Source: JAYZDF01 sp036337945 (GTDB lineage Bacteria > Myxococcota > Kuafuiibacteriia > Kuafuiibacteriales > Kuafuiibacteriaceae). From it: a stretch of 51,058 nucleotides of DNA. The notes beneath the pieces are model-generated. The model saw nothing but the letters and a program-made list of their open reading frames with translations, searched no databases and was not told the origin of the DNA. The stretch lies in assembly GCA_036337945.1 (NCBI GenBank), contig JAYZDF010000050.1:1-51058 (forward strand), read 5' to 3'. Positions within the stretch are counted from its first letter, which is position 1. Each line of letters begins with the position of its first letter. The position numbers and the translations under genes were made by a program. Below, one piece after another: positions 26,734 to 35,803 of this stretch.

Positions 26734-27900
26734 CTAAACTAACCCACCACTCGGGCTCGCGCCTGACATGATGTCACGAGCGATAACCATCCTCTGAATT
26801 TGCGACGTTCCTTCGTAAATCTGGATGAGCTTAGCATCGCGCATCAACTTCTCGACAGGATACTCCTTACTGTATCCATAACCACCAAATATTTGGACCG
26901 CATCAGTCGTGATTTCCATCGCGAAATCTGCGGCGAGCGCTTTTGCGTAAGAGCTAATGACAGACGATCGAAGCTCTTTGTCGACCATCCATGCGCATTG
27001 GTATGTGCACAAGCGCGCTGCATGAATTTTTGCCGCCATTTCAGCAATCATAAATTGTACTGCTTGAAAGTTCGCGATGGGTTGCCCGAACGCTTTGCGC
27101 TCTTGCGCATAGGCCACGGAGTGCTCCATGGCTTTACGTGCAACACCAAGAGCAAAAGACGCGGTGAGAGGTCGCGAAGCATCGAGTGTCTTCATCGCAA
27201 TCTTAAATCCCTGTCCTTCTTCGCCGATAAGGTTAGACTTTGGCACGCGGACGTCTTCGAAAGTTAGGCCGATTGTATCAGAGGCATTTTGACCCATTTT
27301 TTTCTCGGGTTGACCCCGGGTAATACCCGGGGCATCGCCAGGTACTACGACGCATGTAATCCCTTTGTGTCGAGCTTTTGCGTCTGTCTTTCCGAACAGG
27401 GTAAATTGTTCAGCGTAGCTACCATTGGTAATCCACATTTTCGATCCATTGATAACGTACGAGTCTCCGTCGTCGGTGATCGTGGTCGACATTCCGGCGA
27501 CGTCGGAGCCTGCGTTGGGCTCGGTTAGAGCGAACGAAGTAAACCGAAGTTGTTCTGTAAACGGCTGGACGAACTTGGCCTTTTGCTCTTCCGTTCCTCC
27601 GATAAGAATCGGTAACAATGCGAGATCGTTGGCGATGACGGACGTTGTCATTCCGACGCAACCCGCGGACATCTCTTCACCAATGATGACTTGATCAACG
27701 GTCGTCAGTCCCAGGCCACCCTGTTCCTCTGGGATAGTCATGTTGAAGAGGCCTAGCTCGAAAGCCTGTTCGATTATTTCTTTTGGAAACTTATGTTCTT
27801 CGTCATGCTCTAAAGAAACAGGCTCCATGACTTCGGAGGCAAATTTACGGGCTGTTCTCTGCAATTCTTTCTGCTCGGGGGATAATTCAAAGCTAATCAT
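26734..27900 (-). CDS. Acyl-CoA dehydrogenase
   Basis: 388 residues, normal length. Flavoenzyme of fatty-acid or branched-chain amino-acid breakdown that oxidises acyl-CoA to the 2-enoyl-CoA and passes electrons to ETF. Signatures: FALTEPNAGSDVAGM (FAD/substrate), KMWITNGSYAEQFTLF, QIFGGYGYSKEYPVEKLMRDA, and the catalytic-base region QIYEGTSQIQRMVIAR, where the Glu is in the position used by short/medium-chain and isovaleryl-type variants that carry it near the C-terminus. Chain-length specificity cannot be read. It stands alone; no ETF or hydratase genes are nearby. Divergent from the FHA kinase gene. Confidence 0.95.
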   Translation of the reverse strand: MISFELSPEQKELQRTARKFASEVMEPVSLEHDEEHKFPKEIIEQAFELGLFNMTIPEEQGGLGLTTVDQVIIGEEMSAGCVGMTTSVIANDLALLPILIGGTEEQKAKFVQPFTEQLRFTSFALTEPNAGSDVAGMSTTITDDGDSYVINGSKMWITNGSYAEQFTLFGKTDAKARHKGITCVVVPGDAPGITRGQPEKKMGQNASDTIGLTFEDVRVPKSNLIGEEGQGFKIAMKTLDASRPLTASFALGVARKAMEHSVAYAQERKAFGQPIANFQAVQFMIAEMAAKIHAARLCTYQCAWMVDKELRSSVISSYAKALAADFAMEITTDAVQIFGGYGYSKEYPVEKLMRDAKLIQIYEGTSQIQRMVIARDIMSGASPSGGLV

Positions 27901-28081
27901 ATCAGCTGTTTAGACTCTCTTCGCGCTCTCTGGCAAGTCTATCGACCCGTCAATCTCGCTAATCCGTCATATTACGGTCTCCTAGATTAAAGATGCCCGG
28001 GGTGGTTGTATGTCGTTTAGATCGAAATTAGTCTTGTGCAAGCCCAACGCTATGGCAGTGACGGCAATTTGAGCTCAGCGA

Positions 28082-29605
28082 ATGTCATCGATACGACCAC
28101 CGTCAAGTAAGAAGCGACCCGTTACGGCGAGTCCGACAACAACGCTTGAGCTGGCTGTAGATGGAGATTCAGCAAGTCTCATCGTACTTAGTGGTCCCGG
28201 AGCGGGTCGCTCGTTCCGCGTCAAAGATAAATTGTTGATTGGTCGTGACCTTGATTGTGACCTCAGAGTCGAGAGCAAAAATGTTTCAAGACATCACGCT
28301 CGGATTAGGCACGTGTCCTCGGGAACATACGCGTTAGAGGATTTGAATAGCCGTAATGGCACAACAATCAACGGCTTTCTCGTCGATACCCGAATTCTAC
28401 ATTATGGCGACCGGATCTCCATTGGGGGTGAATCACTCCTTCTTTATACGAAGCACGATGAAGTTCATGACCAGCTACAAAATCGTCAGCGCATTGAGGC
28501 GATGGGTAAACTGGTCGGCGGTATCGCTCATGACTTCAATAATCTCATTGGAACCGTACTCGCGAACGTTTCGCTTTTGCTATCCTCGTCAAACATTAAC
28601 GAATTCGCATCAGATGAGCTGTACGAAATTTTGACCGATATCCAGATGGCATCGAAGCGCTCTGCAGAGCTTACGAGTCAGCTCCTGAGCTTTGCGCGAC
28701 CCTCCAAGAATGAGGATGTGCCGGTAGATGTATCTTCCCTCGGACGCGAGGTTGTTCGCCTATGTCAAAGAACATTAGGTGGCGGAATCACCCTCAGAGC
28801 TGATGTTGAAAATGATTTGTGCGTCAGTGGCGATCGGTCTCAACTCCATCAGGTGTTGATGAATCTGCTAATCAATAGTCGTGACGCGATGCCTGCTGGT
28901 GGAACAATTACGTTGAGTGTGAAGTCATTTCAGTCTTCGATACCCTCTGTTCTGGTCACAGTTACCGATACTGGCAAAGGAATGGATGCTAAAACCCAAG
29001 CCCGAGTTTTCGAACCATTCTTTACAACAAAAAGGAATTCTGGAGGCACCGGATTAGGTCTCGCGAGTGTCCGCTCTATCATCAAGAATCACGGCGGAGA
29101 AATCAGACTCACGAGCGAGGTTGGTAAAGGTACGCAGTTTGATATTCTTTTTCCAAGAGAAATGAAAAACGCCCGCTTTGATCGACCGGTTGATACCATG
29201 GAGGTTTCGTCATTCAATCTTGAGGATTCTAAGAAAGTCGCCTTAATCATTGATAAAGATGAACTCTCGCAACGAAGCATTTCTCGCTTGCTTCGGCGTG
29301 CTGGGCATAAGGTTCATGCCGTTGCAGACGGTGAAAATGCGCTTAATTTTCTAGCCAGAGATGGGAGTAATGTGAATTTAGTGTTCATAGATGTGCTCGC
29401 GGCCGAGATGGACGGAAAATCGCTGTGCAAAGAAATTTTGAACTTGCGTTCTGATATCAACGTCATTGCTGTTTCTTCGCAAACAAATCCGGATGGGGAG
29501 CAAAAAGTCTTAGCGCAAGGCGCCTCTACAATCCTCAAAAAGCCCTTTGACCGCGTCATGCTGCAAGCGGCCCTTGCGCTAGGCGACGGCAAGCGGCATC
29601 TCTAG
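28082..29605 (+). CDS. Hybrid histidine kinase: FHA, HisKA, HATPase, receiver
   Basis: 507 residues without membrane segments, so a soluble sensor. Residues ~30-125: FHA domain (LLIGRDLDCDLRVESKNVSRHH, then DLNSRNGTTING), which binds phosphothreonine. About 140-205: dimerisation/phosphoacceptor with GGIAHDFNN (His ~149). About 240-360: ATPase with N box NLLINSRDAMPAGG, VTDTGKGMD, and EPFFTTKRNSGGTGLGL. About 380-505: receiver with the acidic pair IDKDE, phospho-acceptor Asp in LVFIDV (about 436) and Lys in LKKPF. The FHA input suggests coupling to a Ser/Thr kinase; one is encoded at 7596-9647. The DNA-binding output is absent, and the PH-like/PilZ gene follows after 72 bp. Confidence 0.93.
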   Translation: MSSIRPPSSKKRPVTASPTTTLELAVDGDSASLIVLSGPGAGRSFRVKDKLLIGRDLDCDLRVESKNVSRHHARIRHVSSGTYALEDLNSRNGTTINGFLVDTRILHYGDRISIGGESLLLYTKHDEVHDQLQNRQRIEAMGKLVGGIAHDFNNLIGTVLANVSLLLSSSNINEFASDELYEILTDIQMASKRSAELTSQLLSFARPSKNEDVPVDVSSLGREVVRLCQRTLGGGITLRADVENDLCVSGDRSQLHQVLMNLLINSRDAMPAGGTITLSVKSFQSSIPSVLVTVTDTGKGMDAKTQARVFEPFFTTKRNSGGTGLGLASVRSIIKNHGGEIRLTSEVGKGTQFDILFPREMKNARFDRPVDTMEVSSFNLEDSKKVALIIDKDELSQRSISRLLRRAGHKVHAVADGENALNFLARDGSNVNLVFIDVLAAEMDGKSLCKEILNLRSDINVIAVSSQTNPDGEQKVLAQGASTILKKPFDRVMLQAALALGDGKRHL

Positions 29606-29677
29606 CAGGTTATGGATTAGAAGTGCAAATGAACCATCTAATCCGACGAAAAAAGAAGTCAGAAACGGGGAGGCGTA

Positions 29678-31147
29678 ATGACTGAGATCCCAGCTGCGTC
29701 GAACTCGAACGAAAAAGGGCGAGTTCTTCTAAGTTGCACAGCAGAGCTGTATGTGAATACGATTATTACTTCTCGGGGTATACTGGTTATCTCAGACTCT
29801 TACGTCGCATTCACGCCGGGTAACCTTGAGTTGCTCAACAAAAAAAATCTCGTCATCGGTGTCAAAATTGAGCAAATTAAGTCAGCCAAGGTCATTGGTC
29901 TCCGACGCAGACTTTGTATAGAAACCCACGATAATAAAAAGTTGATCTTTGGTGGGTCCAGCGTGCGAAGAGCGTTCATGATTCTTATCGCTATTCTTGA
30001 GGACATGGATGGCGACATGGACTCTCAGGATTTGATGATGCCCACTTGGGATGCCCATTTCTATCAAGGACCCCTTGCTTCGCCAGGTGAAATCTCAGTC
30101 AATGCTCGGAATTTTCGATTTGTCCCGTCAAGCGCTCTAGAGGTCTTAGTTAAGACTGTTGATATTCTCAAAATTCCCATGAGCGAAATCGTGGAATCTC
30201 GAGTGAAGGGTCGCCTAGATAAGCGTCTCATTATTTCCACGCGGACGAATGAGTTTAGCTTCAGCGTGGGTGACTTAGAACAAAAATGCGCTGAGTTTAG
30301 TTTTCAGCTCGTTCATACTGAAGGACCCAATGAGCCACAAGCAGGCTTAGATGGACTAATTTCAGACGTAGATTGGGCAAGCGATTTACTTGGCCACTGG
30401 GAACTCAATGAGGACAATGAAGAGATACTCTTGTTAGGAGCTGTCGTCTATGTGAGCAAAAATAATGTGATCAGGAGAGGTTGGCTAGTTCTCACCGATT
30501 CCTCCGGCTTTTTTATTCCAGCCCATAAAGTGTCTGGAGGTCCGCAACCTCTAGTCATTCCCTGTTTACGGATTTCACGTACGAGAAGTCAAAGCGAGGA
30601 TCCAGGAGAGCTTTTGCTAAACATGGCCGGCTCGGAGATGAGATTCCTTTGCCGTGGTGGCGATGCTTTTGTTGATGAATTCTGGCTCCAATGGAACCGG
30701 ATCCCGGAAGTAAGGGCGAAAAAAGACGCCGATAATAAGCCCTCTCCTAGCTTAAATCCGGGTGAAAATATAAATCGACGTGAAAACTTCCGAGTCTCTG
30801 TAGGTCAGGTGGCCGACTTTGAAGTGACTATGTCGGTCATACTGGAGGTTCCTAAGGGGAGAACCAAGAAAGTCTCTGTTGAACCCATTGATATTTCTGT
30901 AGGTGGCTTATCGGTTTACGCAAATGAGAAACTGTATGAGCGCTCTGAGGTGAACTTGTCTATCCGTCTCGAGGATCAGTTCGTAAAATGTTTAGGTCTG
31001 ATCGTTTATTGCAAAAAAATCGCTAATGAAGACCGGTACCGGGTGGGGATTAGTTTGCCTGTTCTGCTGATTTTTGATGAAAAAAACCTACGTGATATCG
31101 TTATGAAGTGTCAGCAGTACCGACTAAGTTCTCGGCCATCAAATTAG
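29678..31147 (+). CDS. PilZ-domain protein with repeated PH/GRAM-like N-terminal modules
   Basis: 489 residues, soluble. Residues ~365-485 are a PilZ domain with both c-di-GMP contacts: RRENFRV (about 367-373, the RxxxR loop) and DISVGGLS (about 405-412, the [D/N]xSxxG motif). The first ~340 residues appear to hold three similar beta-rich units, each with a hydrophobic strand pattern ending in a helix, reminiscent of PH or GRAM folds (for example GILVISDSYVAFTP; NARNFRFVPSSALE; GWLVLTDSSGFFIP). So this is probably a c-di-GMP effector with a lipid- or protein-binding front. RBS GGAGG precedes the ATG. It lies downstream of the FHA hybrid kinase and overlaps the convergent CBS gene by 4 bp. Confidence 0.82.
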   Translation: MTEIPAASNSNEKGRVLLSCTAELYVNTIITSRGILVISDSYVAFTPGNLELLNKKNLVIGVKIEQIKSAKVIGLRRRLCIETHDNKKLIFGGSSVRRAFMILIAILEDMDGDMDSQDLMMPTWDAHFYQGPLASPGEISVNARNFRFVPSSALEVLVKTVDILKIPMSEIVESRVKGRLDKRLIISTRTNEFSFSVGDLEQKCAEFSFQLVHTEGPNEPQAGLDGLISDVDWASDLLGHWELNEDNEEILLLGAVVYVSKNNVIRRGWLVLTDSSGFFIPAHKVSGGPQPLVIPCLRISRTRSQSEDPGELLLNMAGSEMRFLCRGGDAFVDEFWLQWNRIPEVRAKKDADNKPSPSLNPGENINRRENFRVSVGQVADFEVTMSVILEVPKGRTKKVSVEPIDISVGGLSVYANEKLYERSEVNLSIRLEDQFVKCLGLIVYCKKIANEDRYRVGISLPVLLIFDEKNLRDIVMKCQQYRLSSRPSN

Positions 31148-31527
31148 GGCGTTTGTGAAATGTTCAATCTCGCTCGGAGGCAATCTCGGCGGCTGACAAC
31201 GCCAATAACCACTTGATCCTCATCGAGTACGAGAACCCGGCGAATATTTCGGTCTCTAAAAATCCCGTACACCTCATCAAGTTCTGTATCTTCTTTGACA
31301 CTTATAACTGGTGTGTTCATAAGCTTGTGGACTTGAACGCCTGAGCCTACGTGGTCCAGAGCGAGCAACAGATCCAGTTCAGATAGCACGCCCAGTGCTC
31401 TGCATTGTGCATCGACTACCGGTACACCGCTAATCTGCTTCTGGAGCAATATATCCATGACCTCAATGGCCGTGGCGTCTCGGGGTACGCTAATGACATC
31501 TGTAGTCATAACGTCTTTAGCTTTCAT
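31144..31527 (-). CDS. Stand-alone CBS-pair protein
   Basis: 127 residues made of two CBS motifs (Bateman pair): AKDVMTTDVISVPRDATAIEVM...GVPVVDAQCRALGVLS and VHKLMNTPVISVKEDTELDEVY...RRVLVLDEDQVVIGVVSRRD. Such proteins bind adenine nucleotides and regulate partners. RBS AGGAGAG lies directly before the ATG. It follows the FapA-like gene by 40 bp on the same strand. Confidence 0.93.
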   Translation of the reverse strand: MKAKDVMTTDVISVPRDATAIEVMDILLQKQISGVPVVDAQCRALGVLSELDLLLALDHVGSGVQVHKLMNTPVISVKEDTELDEVYGIFRDRNIRRVLVLDEDQVVIGVVSRRDCLRARLNISQTP

Positions 31528-31567
31528 TCTCTCTCCTATCGTCTCTAAGAAATTGGTTCTTCATTAA

Positions 31568-32971
31568 TCAGGCAGTTAATTTTAACATATCGTCGGTTCG
31601 ATCATACCAAAACCGACCACCTGCTGTTTCGTCTTTGATATTTGCGCTCCCTTCGCGCACTCGTACTGCGACACCTGGGTAAATTGTATTTTTTACGTGA
31701 ATGAATGATGACTGTACTTTTCCAATTTCTGGATTATGCGACAAGTCACCCGTAAACGACGCCTCAAGCAGTTTATCCAGCGCTGTCTCGATGCGCTCAC
31801 GCTCTGAGCTATGAAACTTGAGCATCTTCTTAAAGTGAGTCGCAGCCATCGGCTTCGCACTTGAACTTGCCGCGGCTAACTTAGATAGCCGGTTTAATTG
31901 TTCAATGCGTTCTTCCACTTGCGACAGCTCTATCTCAAGGCGAGTTTTGCGAACCTCTAGGTCTGGGTCAAAACCGGCCTCTAGGCGCGTGATTGTGCCG
32001 TCGGGTGAACCAGCGTGTCCGAGCTGAATGCTTCCTAACGCTCGAGTAATGCCTCCTGTGATTCTCGCGCCTGATGGTCCATCTTTCACAATCAGGTCTC
32101 TTTTGGTATTGATCGTCGAGTTCATCACTTCTCGCTGAATGATGATGTTGCCGTCTGCCTCGGCGTACGCGTCACGCATATGGCCCACGCTGACCTCTTC
32201 TTTGGCATAAATACGGCTACCTCTAAACGCGCCCTGCCGAATAACGATCGAACCTTCGCATTCCACCACGCTCGCTTCTACACTTCCGTCCACGAGAATA
32301 TTATGGGCAGCTTGTACTTCGAAGCCGGGGAGAACGTCACCGGTAATGTGGACAGAGCCCGCTCCCTTCACGTTGCCTGACGAAAAATCGACGTTGCCTC
32401 GAATTCGAATAAGCTCGTCGATGTAGACCTGGTTTTTCTCGACTCGAAGTACGCCCGCCTTGACGGCGCGAATTTCCAATCCGTTTGCAGCACTTTTCGC
32501 GCCAGTACTAGGCTTTATATTGACCTTGCTTGGAACATGCGCAGTCACGATTTGCCCGAAAATATCTTTACCGTCGATGCCTTGCTTCGCTGGGATGATG
32601 GTGGCGACAAGACCGTTGGCCTCAACTTCAACGAAGCAGCCGCGTTCACGAAAGTCGATATGCCCTCCAGGCATGACTGTTCCGACTTGGTCTCGGTGTT
32701 CTTCGGCGACCCATTCAATTCTTCCGTCCGTGCCGTGGATCGCGTGGGTCCCTTGAGCGATGACCTGAAGGTAGGGTTGATCGAGTATATCAGTCGTGTT
32801 GACTCCTCGAACAAATGCGTCGATTGACTCGCCGAGAACCCCATGGACAACCTCCATTCTCTTGAGCTCTCGGTAGACCGTGTCTTGAGTTAGATTTCCT
32901 CTTTCTTTCGCCGGCCATGCTAATGCAGCAGCGCGCATGCGATCTTGCGAAATTCGGATCTCGATAGCCAT
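31568..32971 (-). CDS. FapA/DUF342-family protein
   Basis: 467 residues. N-terminal half (~1-165) mixed alpha/beta; the central ~165-330 is a right-handed beta-helix-like run with repeated Gly turns and short hydrophobic strands (for example IRGNVDFSSGNVKGAGSVHI, VDGSVEASVVECEGSIVI), characteristic of flagellar assembly protein A (DUF342); residues ~335-400 form a coiled coil (LEIELSQVEERIEQLNRL). Members are widespread in polar or cell-division-associated roles in bacteria, but the function is poorly defined. Its position next to a CBS protein, PilZ protein and FHA kinase suggests a signalling or polarity role; this is inference. Confidence 0.82.
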   Translation of the reverse strand: MAIEIRISQDRMRAAALAWPAKERGNLTQDTVYRELKRMEVVHGVLGESIDAFVRGVNTTDILDQPYLQVIAQGTHAIHGTDGRIEWVAEEHRDQVGTVMPGGHIDFRERGCFVEVEANGLVATIIPAKQGIDGKDIFGQIVTAHVPSKVNIKPSTGAKSAANGLEIRAVKAGVLRVEKNQVYIDELIRIRGNVDFSSGNVKGAGSVHITGDVLPGFEVQAAHNILVDGSVEASVVECEGSIVIRQGAFRGSRIYAKEEVSVGHMRDAYAEADGNIIIQREVMNSTINTKRDLIVKDGPSGARITGGITRALGSIQLGHAGSPDGTITRLEAGFDPDLEVRKTRLEIELSQVEERIEQLNRLSKLAAASSSAKPMAATHFKKMLKFHSSERERIETALDKLLEASFTGDLSHNPEIGKVQSSFIHVKNTIYPGVAVRVREGSANIKDETAGGRFWYDRTDDMLKLTA

Positions 32972-33111
32972 ACCTAAACGTCCCCCAACGCCTTACAACA
33001 ATGACTCAATAGATCATCGTCTAGATCAAGGTTTACACCCACAAATTGCGGTTTGTATAGTCAAATGCGAAAAAATATCAGGGTTTTTATAGGGTGTTTT
33101 GTTCTGAAGAG

Positions 33112-33144
33112 AAAAATACCGAGCCGCCTATTCGACGGCTCGGT
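33112..33144 (-). terminator. Rho-independent terminator of the tetR-type gene
   Basis: Minus strand: perfect 9-bp stem ACCGAGCCG/CGGCTCGGT (33144-33136/33126-33118), 9-nt loop, then ATTTTT (33117-33112). It starts 11 bp after the regulator's stop codon and isolates it from the FapA-like gene. Confidence 0.88.
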
Positions 33145-33155
33145 CTTCGTTCTAT

Positions 33156-33776
33156 CTAAGATGGCTGACCAGCTTGACCGATGACCAGGCTGTATATTCC
33201 TTCTTTGAGTGAGTCAAAAGTCTCCGGCGGAACGCTGTCCGAGTCTAGAAACCACTGTATGAATAACCCATCAAATAAGGCCAAAATCATGGACGACAAA
33301 TGTTGCCCATTTACCCGGGGACTAAAGTAACCGGTTTTGACACCCTCTTCGATAACTAGTTGAATAGACTTACGATATCCTCGATACATCTTTTGGAAAC
33401 GCTTCTTCACGTTCTCATTTCCATCCGCCGTTTCGAGCAATAGCCCGAGCAGCAAACGCAAGGTATCAGGTCGGTTCATCGCTAATTCTTTGTATTCATC
33501 GATGAGTTTTCCGAGTTGCGACGGTGGGTCGGGTTGCGCCAAAATTTGGCTTCCGGCTTCCTGTTCCCAATCGGTCATTGCCTTATCAACGACAGTAAAA
33601 AGTAGATCCTCCTTGTTCTCAAAATGCCAGAAGATTGAACTCTTACTGGTCTGGGCCTCCTTGGCGATTAGGTCGAGAGAAGTACCCGCGTAGCCGCGAG
33701 CAGCGAAAAGCCTTGTCGTAACATCAATGATATTTTGACGAGTTCTCTGACCTTGTTCCTTTTTTTGTCTTTGCAT
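33156..33776 (-). CDS. TetR-family transcriptional regulator
   Basis: 206 residues. Residues ~12-58 are a TetR helix-turn-helix (NIIDVTTRLFAARGYAGTS, then IAKEAQTSKSSIFWHFENKE), followed by an all-helical ligand/dimer domain. Promoter and operator are visible just upstream (33783-33811, 33787-33802), so it probably represses itself and may also affect argC divergently. The ligand is unknown. The terminator at 33112-33144 ends the transcript. Confidence 0.95.
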   Translation of the reverse strand: MQRQKKEQGQRTRQNIIDVTTRLFAARGYAGTSLDLIAKEAQTSKSSIFWHFENKEDLLFTVVDKAMTDWEQEAGSQILAQPDPPSQLGKLIDEYKELAMNRPDTLRLLLGLLLETADGNENVKKRFQKMYRGYRKSIQLVIEEGVKTGYFSPRVNGQHLSSMILALFDGLFIQWFLDSDSVPPETFDSLKEGIYSLVIGQAGQPS

Positions 33777-33782
33777 TTACAA

Positions 33783-33811
33783 ACTATACTGACCAATCAG
33801 TACAATTTCAA
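33783..33811 (-). promoter_or_regulatory. Promoter of the tetR-type gene
   Basis: Minus strand: TTGAAA (33811-33806), 17-bp spacer, TATAGT (33788-33783), a near-consensus sigma70 promoter. The transcript start falls close to the ATG at 33776, leaving almost no leader. Confidence 0.8.
33787..33802. promoter_or_regulatory. TetR-type operator
   Basis: Perfect inverted repeat TACTGA-CCAA-TCAGTA, lying between the -35 and -10 of the regulator's promoter and touching the -10. On the opposite strand it covers the -35 position for a TATAAT at 33820-33825 facing argC. This is the expected place for an autorepressor site. Confidence 0.8.
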
Positions 33812-33819
33812 AGTAAAAA

Positions 33820-33825
33820 TATAAT
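33820..33825 (+). promoter_or_regulatory. Candidate -10 element for argC
   Basis: A consensus TATAAT facing argC; no good -35 is found 16-18 bp upstream, where the TetR operator lies. A start here would give a ~75-nt leader to the ATG at 33908. Confidence 0.4.
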
Positions 33826-33907
33826 CGTAGGGAATATACGTATTTTCGTTCGTGGTCTGCCTTTCGAGTTTGCGTGAAACGTGATGGCGCGATACGTGGC
33901 AGCGCAT

Positions 33908-34963
33908 ATGACTAAGAAGCGTTTCAAGGCAGCAATCATTGGTGGAAGCGGCTACGGCGGCGGGGAGATGATTCGTCGCTTGTTGATGCATCCAGAAGTG
34001 GAGCTGGTTAGAGTCGCGTCGATCGATTTCATAGGCCAAACCCTTGATGCAGCGCATCCGAATTTGTCAGGTTTGGACAACTATCGTTTTGAAGACCTAT
34101 CGCCGACAGAAGCTGCGAAGGACGTCGATATTGCCCTGTTGGGCCTTCCGCATAAAGTCACTGCCCACAAGGTCCCTGAGCTTCTGAAGACGGGGGTCAA
34201 AATTATAGATATGAGCGGAGATTTTCGGCTTCAAGACGTTTCCGCATACGAGAAGTTCTATCAAGCCAAGCATCCTTGCCCGGAACATCTCGACAAATTC
34301 GTCTATGGGCTTCCAGAACTCAATCGAGAAAGAATAGCCAAAGCTCAGTACGTGGCTTCGCCCGGTTGTTTCGCGACGACAATTGAATTGGGCCTTTTAC
34401 CTTTTGCTCAAAAAGGTTGGCTCAAAGGTGCAGTAGAAACTGTAGCTATGACCGGTTCTTCTGGAAGCGGTGTCAAACCTTCCGCGGGAACTCATCATCC
34501 AGTCCGGGCGCAGAACATTAAGACCTACAAAACACTCAGACATCAGCATACGCCTGAGATTGAAGAAACAATGACGGCCGCTGGAGCAGAAGATTTCAAA
34601 CTACAATTTGTGCCGATTTCGGCGCCATTATCGAGAGGCATCCTTGCTACGAGCTTTCTCCACATTGATGAGAATATCCGAATTGATGAAATTGAAGCAG
34701 CGTACCAGTCCACGTACGGAAACGCGAAATTCGTTCGTAAGCCTGAGGGAAGATTGCCTGAAGTTGCTGCAGTCTCCGGCACAAATTACGTTGAGGTTGG
34801 CTATACGTACGGAAGCGCTCAAAATGGAAAACGCGTAATCACATGCTTCAGTGCTCTAGATAATCTGATTAAAGGTGGAGCAGGGCAGGCGATTCAGTCC
34901 ATGAATATCGTACTCGGGCTCGACGAAAGCTTATCCTTGTCTGACTATGGAAGCTGGCCTTAA
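33908..34963 (+). CDS. argC: N-acetyl-gamma-glutamyl-phosphate reductase
   Basis: 351 residues from ATG 33908 (in-frame GTG 33881 and ATG 33884 would add 8-9 residues; neither has a good RBS, and the Rossmann motif then sits at the usual place). NADPH-dependent third step of arginine synthesis. GGSGYGGGEMIRRLL binds the cofactor; ASPGCFATT carries the catalytic Cys (about 153); SGVKPSAGTHHP and HQHTPEIEE are family segments. It is directly followed by argB, so the second and third pathway steps are co-transcribed. Other arg genes are not in the window. Confidence 0.95.
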   Translation: MTKKRFKAAIIGGSGYGGGEMIRRLLMHPEVELVRVASIDFIGQTLDAAHPNLSGLDNYRFEDLSPTEAAKDVDIALLGLPHKVTAHKVPELLKTGVKIIDMSGDFRLQDVSAYEKFYQAKHPCPEHLDKFVYGLPELNRERIAKAQYVASPGCFATTIELGLLPFAQKGWLKGAVETVAMTGSSGSGVKPSAGTHHPVRAQNIKTYKTLRHQHTPEIEETMTAAGAEDFKLQFVPISAPLSRGILATSFLHIDENIRIDEIEAAYQSTYGNAKFVRKPEGRLPEVAAVSGTNYVEVGYTYGSAQNGKRVITCFSALDNLIKGGAGQAIQSMNIVLGLDESLSLSDYGSWP

Positions 34964-34966
34964 GTG

Positions 34967-35788
34967 ATGAGGTTAGTCATTAAGCTGGGCGGCGAACTTC
35001 TTGCGCGGGCTCAAGAAAAGCAGACAAAAAATATACTAGAAGATGTTCGTGAACTTCAAAAAGAAGGCTACGAAGTCGTCTTTGTACATGGCGGTGGCCC
35101 ACAAACGACAGCCTTACAAAAGGCCCTTGGCCAAGAGCCAAACATAGTAGCTGGGCGTCGGATTACCGATACTGAAACTCTTGAAGCTATAAAAATGGCG
35201 GTCGGTGGAAAGGTCAATCTTGAGCTTTGTCGTTACCTTCTCGCCCAAGGTCTAACACCAATCAGTCTGAATGGGGCTTCTGGTGGTGTGATTCGCGCAA
35301 TCCGTAGGCCACCACGAATAGTGAGCGGTTGTGGGACTGAACCTATCGATTTCGGTTTGGTCGGAGACGTGGCCGGTATTAATGAAGAAGTGCTAGGGCT
35401 TCTTTTGAGCAAACAATTTGTTCCCGTCATTGCCTGCATCGGAGCAGATGCGGACGGGGCCTTATATAATATCAATGCCGATATCGTGGCCAATGCTGTT
35501 GCAGTTGCGCTAAAAGCGACCCATTTAGTTCTTGTTACCGGTGCTCCTGGAGTTCTCCGAGATCGCAATGACTCTTCAACTCGGATTCCGAAACTGTCCA
35601 TTGAGGAAGGTAAAGCTGCGATTCAAGCTGGAATTATTGCAGACGGTATGATTCCAAAGATGGAAGAATCATTTCGGGCTCTTGAACAAGGGGTCGCAAA
35701 TATACACGTGCTTGGGAACTTGAAACGCGGGGACCTTGTTGAAGCAATGAAGCTGACTCATGTCGTTGGCACAACCTTGGTTAGATAA
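34967..35788 (+). CDS. argB: Acetylglutamate kinase
   Basis: 273 residues from ATG 34967; GTG 34964 immediately after the argC stop is an equally possible start. Phosphorylates N-acetylglutamate, the second step of arginine synthesis. Amino-acid kinase signatures: KLGGELL (ATP site), FVHGGGPQT, the substrate loop GRRITDTETLEA, NINADIVANAVAVALKA, and GMIPKMEES. The length is between the short (E. coli-like) and long arginine-sensitive forms; no extra N-terminal helix is seen, which in known enzymes correlates with lack of arginine feedback. argC and argB abut with at most 3 bases between them. Confidence 0.95.
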   Translation: MRLVIKLGGELLARAQEKQTKNILEDVRELQKEGYEVVFVHGGGPQTTALQKALGQEPNIVAGRRITDTETLEAIKMAVGGKVNLELCRYLLAQGLTPISLNGASGGVIRAIRRPPRIVSGCGTEPIDFGLVGDVAGINEEVLGLLLSKQFVPVIACIGADADGALYNINADIVANAVAVALKATHLVLVTGAPGVLRDRNDSSTRIPKLSIEEGKAAIQAGIIADGMIPKMEESFRALEQGVANIHVLGNLKRGDLVEAMKLTHVVGTTLVR

Positions 35789-35803
35789 CGCAACATCCAG
35801 TCA

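Noticed and set aside
32972..33111. Extra regulatory elements upstream of the FapA-like gene
   Set aside because: AT-rich sequence with weak -10-like strings and short repeated GATCTA, none convincing enough to annotate.
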